Assembly (NCBI GenBank): GCA_022539475.1
Contig: VCMS01000146.1
Span: 62,001 to 126,000, forward strand
Direction: 5' to 3'
Length of the DNA: 64,000 nt
Origin: Gracilaria domingensis
Lineage: Eukaryota > Rhodophyta > Florideophyceae > Gracilariales > Gracilariaceae
Position numbers and translations under genes: made by a program. Positions 32,555-44,283 of this stretch are shown piece after piece. Positions within the stretch are counted from its first letter, which is position 1; each line of letters opens with the position of its first letter. The notes under the pieces are model-generated. The model had not been told where the DNA came from. It ran no database searches and saw only the letters and a program-made list of their open reading frames with translations.

Positions 32555-32877
32555 CAACCGCTGCCCAATGTATTGCATGCGTTCTAGTTTGGATAAATTT
32601 CAGCTGCAAATAGAGCATTGCTCTCGTTGGCGAGAAGAAGAATGCGAGCTAAAGCAATTTGGATACCTGCCTCAAGTCGAATGGTCAACAACAGCTGCAA
32701 GCTGATTACCATTTCAGATTTTGCGCTTTGGTCGAGCGGAGAAATGAAATTAGGTGCAACGAATTCTCGGAACTTTTGCCAAATTTTATCGAGTTGAAGT
32801 AGGTACAAATTTATAGGTTAGGTTTTCTGCACCGGTAAAGATAACAAAAGAATCCCAGGGTTAACTATTGCCCCGTG
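32555..32877. other. no gene recognised
   Basis: The first about 50 bp resemble 32203-32255. The rest is unassigned. Confidence 0.3.
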
Positions 32878-33125
32878 CGCAGGCAAAACGTCTTGAGCGG
32901 AAGGTAAAATAACCTTCATTAGATGTGCAAAGAGGAGTAGTCTTGTCTTAAGTCGGACATAACCAGCTTCATTGAGTATCAAGCAAGGGTTTGACTCACT
33001 GACATTTCCATGAGTGTGATTTTTAGAAAAATTCAACTTCTCGAAGGTGCCCTTACATTTTATTGACAGGGGTTAATTTTTATTACCACCACATGATGAG
33101 TCAATGACTGTGGGTTTTGCTAGAG
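32878..33125. mobile_element. MITE family 2 (copy 2g), 248 bp
   Basis: Starts CGCAGGCAAAACG and ends GGGTTTTGCTAGAG. Flanks are GTG and CTG, an imperfect duplication. Confidence 0.65.
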
Positions 33126-33517
33126 CTGTCGATCATTGTAAATACAAACTATGCGGACTACGATCTCGCTTCCACAGGAGAGTAAATCAAGTAGAGAAGT
33201 GCGCAGGTTACTATGCACAAACACTGATAATTAGTTGCAATTCATAAAGTGTTGAGAATAAAATGAGACTGCCCATTCAAAAATTCGAGAAATCAGATTT
33301 ATTTCAAACATCACAGAACTTTCAATTTTTGTTTGGTCGATTTTCATGAGACCAAGTCGTACCTCATTACGTCGTCATTGCATCAAAATCTACCAAAATT
33401 CTATTGAAATCAATTTTTCTAGAAAATATTAACCCTGTGAGAAATTTTTGGAAAAAGGGGAGTGCAATTTGAGGTCAGATAGTACCAATAGATGACACAT
33501 TGAAATTAAACGGACCC
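33126..33517. other. eroded MITE-like sequence and left half of a gypsy gag fragment
   Basis: 33270-33435 shares words with family 3. 33436-33517 matches 27856-27925, the gag region that resumes after the transposon at 37469. Confidence 0.45.
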
Positions 33518-34042
33518 GGAATGCTGCGGAAAATTGAGACAATTCAAATATTATGTTCGTTTTGGCAACAAAATAAATCTAAAACTAATTTTAAATACTG
33601 CTTTTGCTAGAACCGGTATTATAGTAATAGATCTATTATATAGGTTTACCAAGAAACCTTCCTAAACTAAAAATGTTGTCAAAAAGCATCGTTGAAACAA
33701 AAGTAATATATTCTACGTAATTATGATGTTGACCTGGACATTGATTTATACCTTACACTTCTGGACACCTTAACAAGTATTTCGGAAACAAAATAGAACG
33801 GCAAAGAATGCCAAAGTGTATTAATGTTTTACGATGGAATACGATAACAGAAGGAGAAAAAAGTATAATTGGGATATGAAACTACTCCCTTATTATTCAA
33901 AACCATGCCTACAAACCTCTAAAGTCATTGTTATCACTTAGAATGTAAACAATTGTTACAGAAATCAACGTGAGAGAAATGTTTCAAACAGAGCCATGTT
34001 ATGAACTTGTATCTAGCTGGTAGTATGAATGATATAGTAAAA

Positions 34043-34998
34043 TTAATTTTGTTTATTATCAAAAAGTTTTTCCCCACAATTCATTTGTAGCTGCACCAAG
34101 AGCGAGACAGCATGGAAACAGTGCGAATGAAAACAAAGCCTGTGTCTGAATCGGTGAGAAAGCACAAAAAACGGTTTAAGACGACCATTAAGTACTTCAT
34201 GACGGGCTCGAAGAGCGCTTGAATCAATTGCACAAGAATCATAAAGAGGATCTCGGGGCGATACACATTGATCATCTTGATAGCCTCCATCTGTTAACAC
34301 TTTCTCATTTGTTTCAACCATTTTCTTCAGACATGATTTGAATATGCGTAAATCGGAGTATTTTCCACATGGGTATGGACCATTAACCTACATTAGCGTT
34401 CCAGATAATAATGAAACAGCAAGTTCATATCGCAGACCAGCACTATTAAACTTGTATGAAAACCACTTTGAATCAAAAGGATATGGTTCATTGATCCGGC
34501 AATCAGTGCAATCAACCGAAACTGCAATCTTTGTCTGCGGGATACTTTTACGGGCATCCCAAGAAATCTTGAACACAATAAATGTTAGCCCATATCAATT
34601 CAAGAAAATCAATGACAAAATAGAATAAATCGTACAAGCTCCAACCTTTCAATTAGAAATATAAATTTTCTAACCCATTTTCGTATAGTCTTCTCATCGG
34701 CGCAGCAAAGTTCCTTGAGAACACTCTCAGTCGGATAAAGCTTCAAAAACATTAACGTCCATAAAAGGTGATGTTTTGTGCCATTCCGAGGAATGATGGG
34801 CGTGATTTCATTCCAAACCTGGGTTGTTTGTAGTACGGAAAGCGCAAAAAGAGAACGATACCGCCTTCGAAACGTGGACCAAACCAAGCCAGGAGCGTGG
34901 CTTAAGTAATAACGTCCAAGTGCTTCGAATGATCTTTGCTTGCCTATTAGCGCACGAGAAGTAGACATCGTGTTCATTTTTCCAACAGTGGCAATCAC
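34043..34998 (-). pseudogene. DDE_Tnp_4 (IS5/Harbinger-type) transposase, one intron, one nonsense codon
   Basis: Exon 1 is 34998-34636, exon 2 is 34567-34043. The 68-bp intron has GTACGA at the start, a CTAAC branch-point-like word and TTCAAG at the end; splicing joins RLEL to ISWDARKSI in frame. The product would be about 295 aa. N-terminal helices (LLWTLMFLKLYPTESVLKEL, KTIRKWVRKF) precede the catalytic core: VDCTDCRINEP (first Asp), VLTDGGYQ (second Asp) and ARHEVLNGRLKPF (Glu). All three acidic residues are present. A single in-frame TAG at 34388-34390, most simply a changed Trp codon before VNGPYPCGKYS, breaks the frame. Upstream Mets make the start uncertain. It would cut and paste its element; this copy is probably inactive. 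Confidence 0.82.
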
Positions 34999-36059
34999 TG
35001 GATACTACAGCTAAAGAAGAGTGTTGGTTTATGTAAACCTTTGTAAAGACCAAGGTTACAATCTGGGAATCTCTTTCCAATCTCATTTATGTCACACTTG
35101 AGATTTGTTACAAAATTTAAACATCCTTACGCGAGAATGTCTGCGAATTTGTAGGACGATGCCAGGACAGTGCTAATAATTCAAATTCAGCCTACGTCAC
35201 ACATGATTAAGTCACGTTGATAGTGCGGGATCCATTCTAAGTCTTGGGCAGTTTGTGTACTTACAAGTTAAATATTCATAATTTGACATCGAAACTAGTC
35301 GTTGATATGTGTTAATATTCATTTAGTAAGAAACATATCTTGTCCGCAAAACAAGGAAGACGTTTTCCAATTAGTTTCTAACGGCTGTTGTTCATGGAAC
35401 TGGTGTTCATTTCACGATCAGAGTCTTTGGAAAGTTTGCAACATCATCTATGTCGAAGATATTGATTCACAGTAGTACTCAAAATTAACCTCAATTTAGA
35501 ATTATTAACCATTTCTTTCAATCGGCATAAAGTGCTAAAGATTGCGATGGCTTTCTTCCCGTCGCTCATATGGTTGTAGTAAGCAAGTAATATTGAAAAT
35601 GAATCATACTATAATCTTTATCTACCGGGTTGCGTAGATCTAGGCGTAATGTTAAATTGAATAGTGAATATTCAAAGTTAGTGTTAAACTATAGTAGTAG
35701 AACAGGAAGAAGAAAGGTTTTGTAAGACGCAACATCGATCTGCTTACTAAGCGTTAGAAACTTCTTAGGTACTATACTTACAACCCATAGGGACAAGTAC
35801 TTGAGATTTCACTCGAACAATCTCAAATGTGGACCTGTCTCTTGGCATTCACGTTGCAACAATGACACCGTACAAATTTTCTACATATCCAAGAATTCAC
35901 AGAGTGGTTCTGCAATTGAACAAAATCTCCCTACTACTAGTTCAAAGAGATTTGTTTTCAACGGTACTCTTCAAAGTACAGCTCAGCTAGGTCCAGGTCT
36001 TCTATTTAAGCATGTACTCGCACGTCTATGTCTCCATCGTTTTAGGCTTTCGCATGATT

Positions 36060-36921
36060 CAAAACATGCGCCCACTAACTAAAGACTCAGCAGCAATCAA
36101 GCTTCTTCGTGAGAAGTTTCAAAGCAGTGAACTAGATGGAAATGATAAGCCGAAAGATGTATGAGGCTCGTAGTACTTGTTTCGCCAACACAAGTTAACG
36201 AATTTTCGCGTCCATTATCAAGAAATCGCTAGAGAGTATTCTGGGAGAAAAGGTAAGCAATTATAGTTCTCTGAATTTCGAAGGAATTTTTGTTCTAACA
36301 TATGATACAGATGAAGATCTCAATGCGTTAGACCGTCGTGTCACCGGTGTGAAAAGGTCATATTCAAATATGGTCGAGGAAGAAGCCCCGGATGAAGAAT
36401 TTACGAACGAAGTATATGCAACGGCCGAGGAAGTACTTCTGGGCCCTAAGATTTTCAAACCATTGTATCTTATTTCAGTGTAGAATCATCCTGAAACTCT
36501 AAAACGCCAGCAAACTATTGCTGTCGTTCTTCCATCCGGAGTGGGAAAAGGAGAGTTTGCGGTGTACGTCTTGGGTAACAAAGAATACCTGGAAGTAAAT
36601 GTTTGGTAGCCGGAGGCTTTACATAACTTGAAACTTTTACAAAAAACGTTTCTCGAAGATGATGAGGATCTTTTTCAGATGGATCATCCTAAAGTTGTCG
36701 GATTTCGGAACGCTTTGAGGTCTCTACGAAAGCACCCTAAGCATAAGATTACGTCCGTAGCACGAATTCCTTTTTCTTATTGCGTTGAGACGCACAGAAC
36801 TATGCAAGAGAATTTACCATGGATTGATAACGTAACACGTCTTATTTACGTAGAATTGACTGAGGAGAACGTAGACGAGTATTGCAAAATTGATGGTAGC
36901 AAGGATTTTAGAGTTTGTTAA
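36060..36921 (+). pseudogene. second reading frame of the Harbinger-like transposon, unknown function
   Basis: A decayed frame starts near MRPLTKDSAAIKLL (36066) and, after breaks near 36160-36260, runs from FEGIFVLTYDTDEDLNALD (36280) to stop TAA at 36921. Two stops interrupt it, near 36481 and 36609. Notable blocks are VVLPSGVGKGEFAVYVLGNK, DHPKVVGFRNALRSLRKHPK and KITSVARIPFSYCVETH. I do not recognise a named domain. Harbinger-type elements often carry a second protein (commonly Myb/SANT-like), but no Myb tryptophan pattern is visible, so this would be a different accessory protein. Confidence 0.5.
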
Positions 36922-37468
36922 ATACAATGTTAAATATTCCTAGCATATATCAAAGTACCAGTTCTTCATAAATAATGTTAGCTACCAAGTACCTACGCTG
37001 TAGTGTACATTATTCTACATTACTTTGCTTTAAATTGATTCTGAGAAACAATTTTCCGAATCAAGTCCAAAACAAATAGAGACGGTTTTTGTTTTGGTTT
37101 AGTAACTTCCAAAATGCTGCACTAAACAAAGACATATGTTATCCTTTCGATTTCTACATGAGAAGTTGTTTTGCAGATATCTTTTGGTAAAAGTGATGAA
37201 ATTCTAAGTATTCAAACTTTCAAGGCTACGAGTTTTAAAAGCTCTTACGAAATATAAACGAACACCATATTGTCCAATTTATAGTAGCCTAACACAGAAA
37301 AGTATTATGTAGAAAAACTATGTTTCAAATTGCTTTCAGTTTACCTGTTTGTTTCTCATGGTGACCGCTCACGATTAAGATAGAATCGGTTCGGTCCGAA
37401 ATTTTTTATAACAGATGACGAGAAGATAGAAATCTTGAAGCTAAATTAAGCATTTCCCGCATCTTCCC

Positions 37469-38001
37469 GCCTTGAGTGCGCGCTAAGTTCGAATACACTC
37501 TAATTTTCTGGTATCACATTGGAGGACGTGAGCTATGCAGACCGACGTTTACATTTTACAGATATGCTCGGGTGGATGAAAGAGATGAACAGCTCTTTTG
37601 AGAAAGCTGGATTCAAGTCTGAGGCCAAGTTTGGACTTTTCCGTCAAGCGGTCATGGAATTGGTGGACTTGGCGCAGTTTGTAATGTTTCGTAATGCTGA
37701 GAACTACAATTTTTTGCGAGAAGTTGTGAAATCATTTGTCTCCGGGAAGAAGATCTTAGGTTTATATCGAGCTCTTAACACTCTTCTTGCTGCCAAGCAC
37801 GTTCTACAGAAGCCAAAGAAGCAGGCGCAGTCTTCGTCTGATGTCTTTGAGGACAAGGTGAATGAGTTATCTGACCAGCTTGCGCAGTTGTCTGTGTTGA
37901 TGGAAAAAGTCAGTACTCAGAGTCGAATAACCGTTAAAGTGACGATCGTATGTGCCCATATTTCCGACAGCCATAACATATTTCTATCAGATGTGAGTTG
38001 A
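37469..38001 (+). pseudogene. gypsy gag fragment
   Basis: The frame open from 37519 shows LEDVSYADRRLHFTD, then MNSSFEKAGFKSEAKFGLF and VDLAQFVMFRNAENYNFL, which align with gag of element A (KAGFNDKTSFGFL, MAKFVMYRAPSDY). A helical stretch rich in Gln and Ser ends it. No CCHC box or pol follows. Its left part lies at 33436-33517, separated by the 4-kb transposon. Confidence 0.75.
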
Positions 38002-38408
38002 ACCCTCATCGTGAAACGCGTTGAGTATGGTGCAAAACACTCGACTACTACATGAATACTTGCTGGAAGACATAATTGAATAACAACTCGCGTAAAATGA
38101 AGGTTGAGAACGCGAGGAATGAATCAAAGTCTGAATAGAAGCTTGGGGGGCAAGATTCTTCTTCATTTTTTAAAACAGTATGAGAAAGAGAATCATATGT
38201 TTGCAATCACGGAGCAAAAGCATGAAAATTACTTTGTGAAGACAGCTAACAATTCGGCCCCTGTGCCAAGCACTAGCATAGAGCGTAAGCAAGGAATGGA
38301 ACCAATTGATTTTGATTTAGATTCATCTAATGGCGACTGCAAGTCTTATCAGTACCTACCACATTGTGGATCAGAAACAAAGAATTGAAAAGAAAAACAG
38401 GAAGCCCA
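38002..38408. other. no gene recognised
   Basis: A plus frame at 38104-38388 (94 codons) is probably the eroded continuation of the gag fragment. No motif is visible. Confidence 0.3.
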
Positions 38409-40426
38409 CCACCGTTTTTCTTCAAACAAAGCTGAGAAACTGGGACATAACCCATCAAAAGACATGTATGATTGGCATGGATCAATCGAGTGCACTCAAA
38501 AGAAAGACGACCTTCTTTTCTACCCAATCAGTAGCCGCAAAAACCCCTTCAACGCCGATATTCTGGATCAAAATTCAAAATCATTTCATTCAATTGCGAC
38601 CGTTTTCTCATAGGTTGTCTACACTAGCTGCAGCAGTGCGAACAGCTTGTTGCCGCCCTATGTGTCGTCTTGCGGCCCGATTTGCATCAAGACTGCGAAC
38701 TCGCGCGGGCCTTGCTGCAAGCCACAGAATGTGCAAACGGTTTTGTTCTTCTTCGAGAGCTTTCTGGCGCTGCTTCTCTACTGCCTCAGCTTCTCGTGTC
38801 GCCTTAAGTGCTGCCGGCGCAGCTGCTTTCGAGGCAGGCTGCTCTTCTCGCTTACGTTTCTCATCATCTCTTGTGCCCAGCCTGTCAATTACATCGTCAT
38901 TTGTCAGCAACGCGCCTGCTGTTGTTACCAATGTGCCGTTCTGCACAATTTCACCATCACTGCGCAGCAGATTAGAAGACGCTGAAAAGGTTTGCACTAA
39001 CTCCTTGTAGCTCGTGAATGCTGCATGCTGTGATGGTGCTCGTTCCCAATTGGTAATATCTGTGCGACGAATGACGGAGGGGTTGGCAGTTTGGTACCTT
39101 GGTTCCAAACGCCACATGCTGTAAATCCATTAACAATATTCTCACATCTAAGCGCATCGTTATAACTTTTTGTTAGCATTTCGCAGAGTGTATATGTCGT
39201 TGGTCTGATGACTTTTTCCTGTGTTCGCACGGCGGTTGAGCATGTTACTGAATGGTGTTTTGAATAGTGAAAAACTGAGCAATCTAACACCTGGGTCCGA
39301 TGGCTGGTATAGGCGGGCAGACCAACGGCGACAAGATTACTCTCTTTGAAGAGTTTTAACGCCCTGTATGTGCAATGGGCTCCGCGGCCATTCATAGTCA
39401 ATAGAATATTGCGGTGCTTGCCTCTCAGATCTTCCGTTTCTGTCACAAAACTGCGAGCCGATTGGTGAAATATCTCCGAATCAACTCCAGCTTTCTTGCG
39501 GTAAACGCAACGGGCGTTTGGTGGTAAGAAGACAGCAGTTGTTTCGCGAGCGCCATCCTCTCGCACACCGTATTTCGCATTCTTACTAGGGAGAAGAACC
39601 AACGGGCGCCATGTCTGTTCATTTCCGGAGACCACTGGCATGATGATTACATGATTATCGTTTGATTTCGATTTACGTTCGGTTGAATTGCTTCTCCCGG
39701 ACGAGTCAAAGAGCGCTTTAGACCGAGCTTGCCAGGCTGTTTGGGGGATCGAGAAGCCACTCTCGTCTACATTAAAAACTTGTTCTGGACTTGCTATTTT
39801 GAACTCTTTGTAAGCCTGTTGCAGTCTGACATAGTGCGGCCCCAGATTTGTTCGGGACATGGCAACTTGTCTAGCCTCTTCAAGATTCGTTGTTCTCTTC
39901 AAGTTCAAGGTTTTGTGCCGTTGTATGAAGCGCCTAAGAAAACCTCCACCCGGACGACGGTCTTTGAATTGAATTTTTCTGTTGTCGTTGCGGGGGCAGG
40001 AATTTGACAAACGTTTGAACAAGATTTACGAAGCACTCTCCCGACAATGGCATTCCATTGTTTGAAAAGTAAAGCCCGCTGTTAATAAAGGGGTTTTCTT
40101 CTGATTCTAAGAATACTTTTGGTCGCCCAGGCTTCTGTGTTTTGGGGAAGGGGGTAGCGATTCCAGAGTGTGCTGTAGGGAACAGTATGGGTCTTGGCCG
40201 TCTTGGCCGTCTTACGGATAGACGTCTTTCCGTTTCGGTAGGCTACGGTGGCGATATGAAGGGCAGAAGGGGCCTCTGGGGTCACGGTGCGTTTGGAGAC
40301 CATGACCGCGTTCCGATGCAGATCTGCACCAGTGGGAAGCTCCCGAGAGATCGTCGGCGCTGGGAGTTCTCCTTTGTGTTTTGACATTAGGAGAAGGTGG
40401 CGGTGTGGAATAAAAATGGCCGGCAA
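38409..40426 (-). pseudogene. pogo/CENP-B-like (DDE_1) transposase, copy 1
   Basis: Minus strand, three frames. An N-terminal Psq-type helix-turn-helix reads VAYRNGKTSIRKTAKT...VPYSTLWNR (about 40170-40240). It continues in another frame through NGMPLSGECFVNLVQTFVKF, then changes frame near 39970 into the 341-codon frame. That frame has FIQRHKTLNLKR, VFNVDESGFSIPQ (first Asp), ILLTMNGRGAHCTYRALKLF (the expected second Asp is Asn) and YTSHRTQVLDCSVFHY (third Asp). Another frame change near 39110 leads to the C-terminal tail ending AVRTAAASVDNL (38608), which is rich in Ala, Glu, Lys and Arg. The tail repeats almost exactly in copy 2. Two frameshifts and the altered second Asp mark it as dead. 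Confidence 0.82.
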
Positions 40427-40430
40427 TCAG

Positions 40431-40774
40431 ATAATGACATTTGCTTTTAAATTGAAGCAATCAGGAAGCTGCTGGAGATTCATCTATTCTGTATGGCCAC
40501 CAGTTTTCGAGAAGACGCTCATTTTTCTATCATAAAATTGATCCATAGTTGCAAAATGATCTTGATTTGGGCACCCTGATGGTAATTTTGGATGCATAAT
40601 TGGTCTGAACGCATATATCTTGATCTTAAAATATTTGTTAGCATCCAAAATTTGAGCCGTATATATCGTGCTAAAGCATTGGATGATTTTGACCAAAATA
40701 AATGGATTCACTTTAACCACTTGGATTCGTGTCCTTTTCATATTACATCTGAGTGAAAGGAATTGGAACCGACC
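40431..40774. other. spacer between inverted pogo-like copies
   Basis: AT-rich, not shared between the two copies; no gene seen. Confidence 0.3.
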
Positions 40775-41667
40775 ACTGAACACCTCAATGTTTCACCATT
40801 CAAAACATCATTCAGTAACATGCTCAACCGCCGTGCGTACACAGGAAAAAATCATCAGACAAACGACATACGACATATACACTCTCTGCGAAATGCTAAC
40901 AAAAAGTTATAACGATGCGGTTAAATGTGAGAATATTGTCAATGAGTTTACAGCATGTGGCGTTTGGAACCGAGGTACCAAAACTGCCGACCCCTCCGTC
41001 ATTCGTCGCACAGATATTACCAATTGGGAACGAGCACCATCACAGCATGCAGCATTCACGAGCTACAAGGAGTTAGTGCAAACCTTTTTAACGTCTTCTA
41101 ATCTGCTTCGCAGTGATGATGAAATTGTGCAGAACGGCACATTGGTAACAACAGCAGGCGCGTTGCTGACAAATGACGATGTAATTGACAGGCTGGGCAC
41201 AAGAGATGATGAGAAACGTAAGCGAGAAGAGCAGCCTGCCGCGAAAGCAGCTGCGCCGGCAGCACTTAAGGCGACACGAGAAGCTGAGGCAGTAGAGAAG
41301 CAGCGCCAGAAAGCTCTCGAAGAAGAACAAAACCGTTTGCACATTCTGTGGCTTGCAGCAAGCCACGCTCGAGGTCGCAGTTTTGATGCAAATCGGGCCG
41401 CAGGACGACACATAGGGCGGCAACAAGCTGTTCGCACTGCTGCGGCTAGTGTAGACAACCTATGAGAAAACGGTCGCAATTGAATGAAATGATTTTGAAT
41501 TTTGATCCAGGATATCGGCGGTGAAGGGGTTTTTGCGGCTACTGATTGAGTGAGGAAGAAGGCCGTCTTTCTTTGGAGTGCACCAGATTGATCCATGCCA
41601 ATCATACATGTCTTTTGATGGGTTATGTTCCAGTTTCTCAGCTTTGTGTCAAGAAAAACAATGGTGT
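40775..41667 (+). pseudogene. pogo/CENP-B-like transposase, copy 2, C-terminal half only
   Basis: The frame 40668-41465 matches the C-terminal half of copy 1 in inverted orientation, from FHHSKHHSVTCSTAVRTQEK (40793) through CGVWNRGTK and ITNWERAPSQHAAFTSYKEL to AVRTAAASVDNL. Unlike copy 1 it has no frameshift at this place, so it shows what the intact tail looks like. Homology continues to about 41667. The 5' half with the HTH and catalytic core is missing, so this is a truncated copy. Confidence 0.8.
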
Positions 41668-41885
41668 TCTTGTAAGGACTACTCTGGTCATTATAGCGCC
41701 AGTTGCTGTGTTTTCGCCTCGAGCTCGAGCAGCTCAGGCTGCTCAGCGCGAGCTCAACTCCAGCGCTTACGACCGGATGATGAACTCAATAAATAATTGG
41801 CTGACCAGACGGCAGCCCCGAGCAACAATCAAACAGAGAGGCCTTTGTCCTATTTCGCTTGTGACCGTTCCTCTCTCTCTGCGTT
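41668..41885. other. 5' flank of copia element E
   Basis: GC-rich, with a palindromic CCTCGAGCTCGAG near 41718. The LTR of element E would be expected here but no second copy was found. Confidence 0.3.
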
Positions 41886-43640
41886 TCTCTTTGCCCGTGC
41901 GAGACCTCGAGCGCTGCGCAAGGCATGCAGACCACTCTAGTTATCGGCCCAGCTCAGGGTTCCGTGAAACCATTGGCACCTACGGATCCCCCATGTTCAA
42001 TACCGAAAGGGAGCTGCAGGAGTACCGTAGAGATGTTTCTGGTTGGGTTGAAACTATATATGCTGCTGCGGGAAAGTATGGCGACAAACTGTACAAAACT
42101 GCCTACAATACTATGGCTAGGCACTTGTAGGATCGCGATCTTCCTCGTAAGCAGATATCCATAGTTGACGAAGTGCAAGCAAAACAACTCATTAACTTGA
42201 AGCAGGAAGACCAGATCAAAGCAATCAAGGATCTCATGAAACTCATCGCCTTGGATCCTCCGATCGCCGTTGTTACCAGGCTTATACCTTCCTTTACAGA
42301 GGTTACCCAGTGCAGACGTCAACGAAACGAGGATCTCAATGCTTCCGTCTTGCGCTTTCGAGGACTTGCAGTTGAACGCCTCATGCATGTTGGCATTTCG
42401 ACCTCGTCGCAGGTGAGTGAAGTCTTGGCCATTACGCTCCTGAAAAACGCAAACCTTAGCAAGGAAACGTTGATTAACGCCAAACTTCAACTCTTAGCTT
42501 TAGCTGAGATTAGGCAGAAGAAAGAATCCGAGCAAGAAGTCACAATCACAAAAGAGTTTCGCGAAGCTATGCACAAATTTCCCAGAGAGATAAAGTGATG
42601 TGCGTTGGATATCGGTCGGATGAAAATTTGGGACATCTCTGGGATATCATTCGGACATCTTCTGCGCATCCAGGATATCCGAATGATATGCTGAGGTAGC
42701 ACGTAAGATGTCCCTAATCGATATCCCCTAGATCTTCTTTTGATGCACAAAAACTCTCCCAAAGATACTCAAATGATGCACGACAAAATCTCCAATGGAT
42801 GTCCCGAAATCTAAGGCGCATCATTTGGACATCACCAAATTCATTGGACAACTCTTGGTACATCACATAGGCATCGGGTGCTCATCAGTCGCTTATCTTC
42901 GATGCATCATATTTATATCATTTAAGTGCATCATATGGACATCTGAAGGAGATCAAATGGACATCTTTAGATCTCGTGATTCTAATGCCGGTCATCTGAG
43001 GGACATCAATTGGACATCAATTCTCCTCTCAAAGATCACTGGACAAGCTTAGAGCACAGAACGACGCCGATGATCCCCTACCACAGTCCTGGGACAACGG
43101 TGGCACCGTTCGTAGGAAGGCTACAGATCTGGTCGAAGGCACACAGGCGCTTCTCGAATAGTACACATCAACATTCGAGTACCTCAATGATCGCTCCGTT
43201 GAAGTGACCGGGGTGCGGTACATGGTCTCAACGGGTCTCAGGTGCAAGCTGAACCTTGTTGATGCTGTGACGGTGGTTCGCAACCTGACCTTTTCTCCCA
43301 AGAGGATCGACAAATCTTACACTAAGGCTGACATCGATAATGGTCAGCCAGAAGGTCAACCAGGCACTGGCCGCATTCCAAAAGCGCACTGAGTCGTAAG
43401 TGGAAGCTGCACCGCCGAACAATGGGAACAGGCGTAACTAGTCTGGAAGCTCCTACATAAACTGCAAGTTCAACGAACGCAAGTCTGATCGGAATCCGGG
43501 ATATTGCTACGATTGTGGCTCCAAGACGCACCTCAGAGGAATTTTCGACTGGCAGAAACCTTCCGATGAGACGGAGCGTCTGCGAGCTGAGAAGGATTCA
43601 GCACACAAGAACAAAGGAAGTGACAAAGATGATAAGGGTT
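41886..43640 (+). pseudogene. copia element E: gag, MITE-interrupted
   Basis: The frame has FRETIGTYGSPMFNTERELQ, WVETIYAAAGKYGDKLYKTA, a single TAG at 42128, then KQLINLKQEDQIKAIKDLMK and VSEVLAITLLKNANLSKETL, and reaches the MITE at 42581. After the MITE (43035) the reading is poor until NPGYCYDCGSKTHLRGIF (43495-43550), a zinc knuckle whose last Cys is Phe. A Lys/Asp-rich tail follows. Confidence 0.75.
42581..43034. mobile_element. MITE family 1 (copy 1d), about 454 bp
   Basis: Left end CCCAGAGAGATAAAGTGATG. The right end is eroded (TTCTCCTCTCAAAG where CACCTCTCTGGG is expected). The interior aligns with copies 1c and 1e. No target duplication remains visible. Confidence 0.8.
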
Positions 43641-43688
43641 TTCAGAAAGGCTCCAACCTCTCCCAACGCAGTCATCTATAACTGCTGG

Positions 43689-44283
43689 GAAAGGAGCATA
43701 CTTAGACTTTTTCCCTTCCATCACTGATCCTAAATCTATCCACCCTGGCTGTCCAAAGAGCGTCGGATGGTTGTGCACAAAAGCACATCTCTGCACGTCT
43801 GTGAGAGTCGAACTCGTATTGGACGAACTAGACATCACGCCTTTTCTACACTGATTCGGGGAAGAGTCTGCAGATGCCAAACAGACCCTTGCCGTTTGGA
43901 AGTTTCACAGCCAGGACGAGGATGGAACCAATTTTATGCTCCTATTCCACATTGTAGATGGAAACGGCCCCATTCTCTTAGTAAACGATATTCTCTCGCG
44001 CTGTGGCCTGATCAACAGGTGTAACAATCTCCACATCCCTCCAGACTTGGCTGGGAACCACGAAAAGATGGTCTCTCTTCGCACCTATCACACCGGATCG
44101 GACATCACGAAGCGCACTCGGCTACTTCTGGTCCCGTCCTGCACTGTTTCCGGGAAATCGCTCCTTGCATCTGCGAGAGACAATGAGAAGCAAGGTAGCC
44201 GAGTCCCGAACGAGGCGTTGTTCTCGAAGAGGTTCCACCTCTACACCCACCTTCGGCTAAAAGACATGCGAAAGATATGTTGA
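43689..44283 (+). pseudogene. copia element E: protease region
   Basis: SVRVELVLDELDITPFL (near 43800), in the region where a D-x-G site would be expected, is followed by a stop. Then comes the frame ending VDGNGPILLVNDILSRCGLI (43951-44010), typical of the end of copia proteases, and a basic stretch leading into integrase. Confidence 0.55.

Larger units (their letters stand above)
33518..37468. mobile_element. two-gene DDE_Tnp_4 (Harbinger-like) transposon, about 3.95 kb
   Basis: Boundaries were inferred by comparison with the uninterrupted paralogue at 27856-28010. The left end reads GGAATGCTGCGGAAAAT. The right end, reversed, reads GGGAAGATGCGGGAAAT, so the 17-bp ends match at most positions. 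The flanking triplets are CCC (33515-33517) and GCC (37469-37471), a possible imperfect 3-bp duplication. Inside are a minus-strand transposase and a plus-strand second frame, transcribed away from a central region (about 35.0-36.0 kb). Confidence 0.6.

Noticed and set aside
33518-37468. Harbinger-like transposase as the source of the CCC...GGG MITEs
   Set aside because: Its inferred ends start GG rather than CCC and share no further terminal sequence with the MITEs, so a direct link is not supported.
38330-39010. 226-codon plus frame overlapping the pogo-like copy 1
   Set aside because: It is the complement of the Ala/Glu/Arg-rich transposase tail; the matching frame opposite copy 2 (41605-41063) has the same origin.
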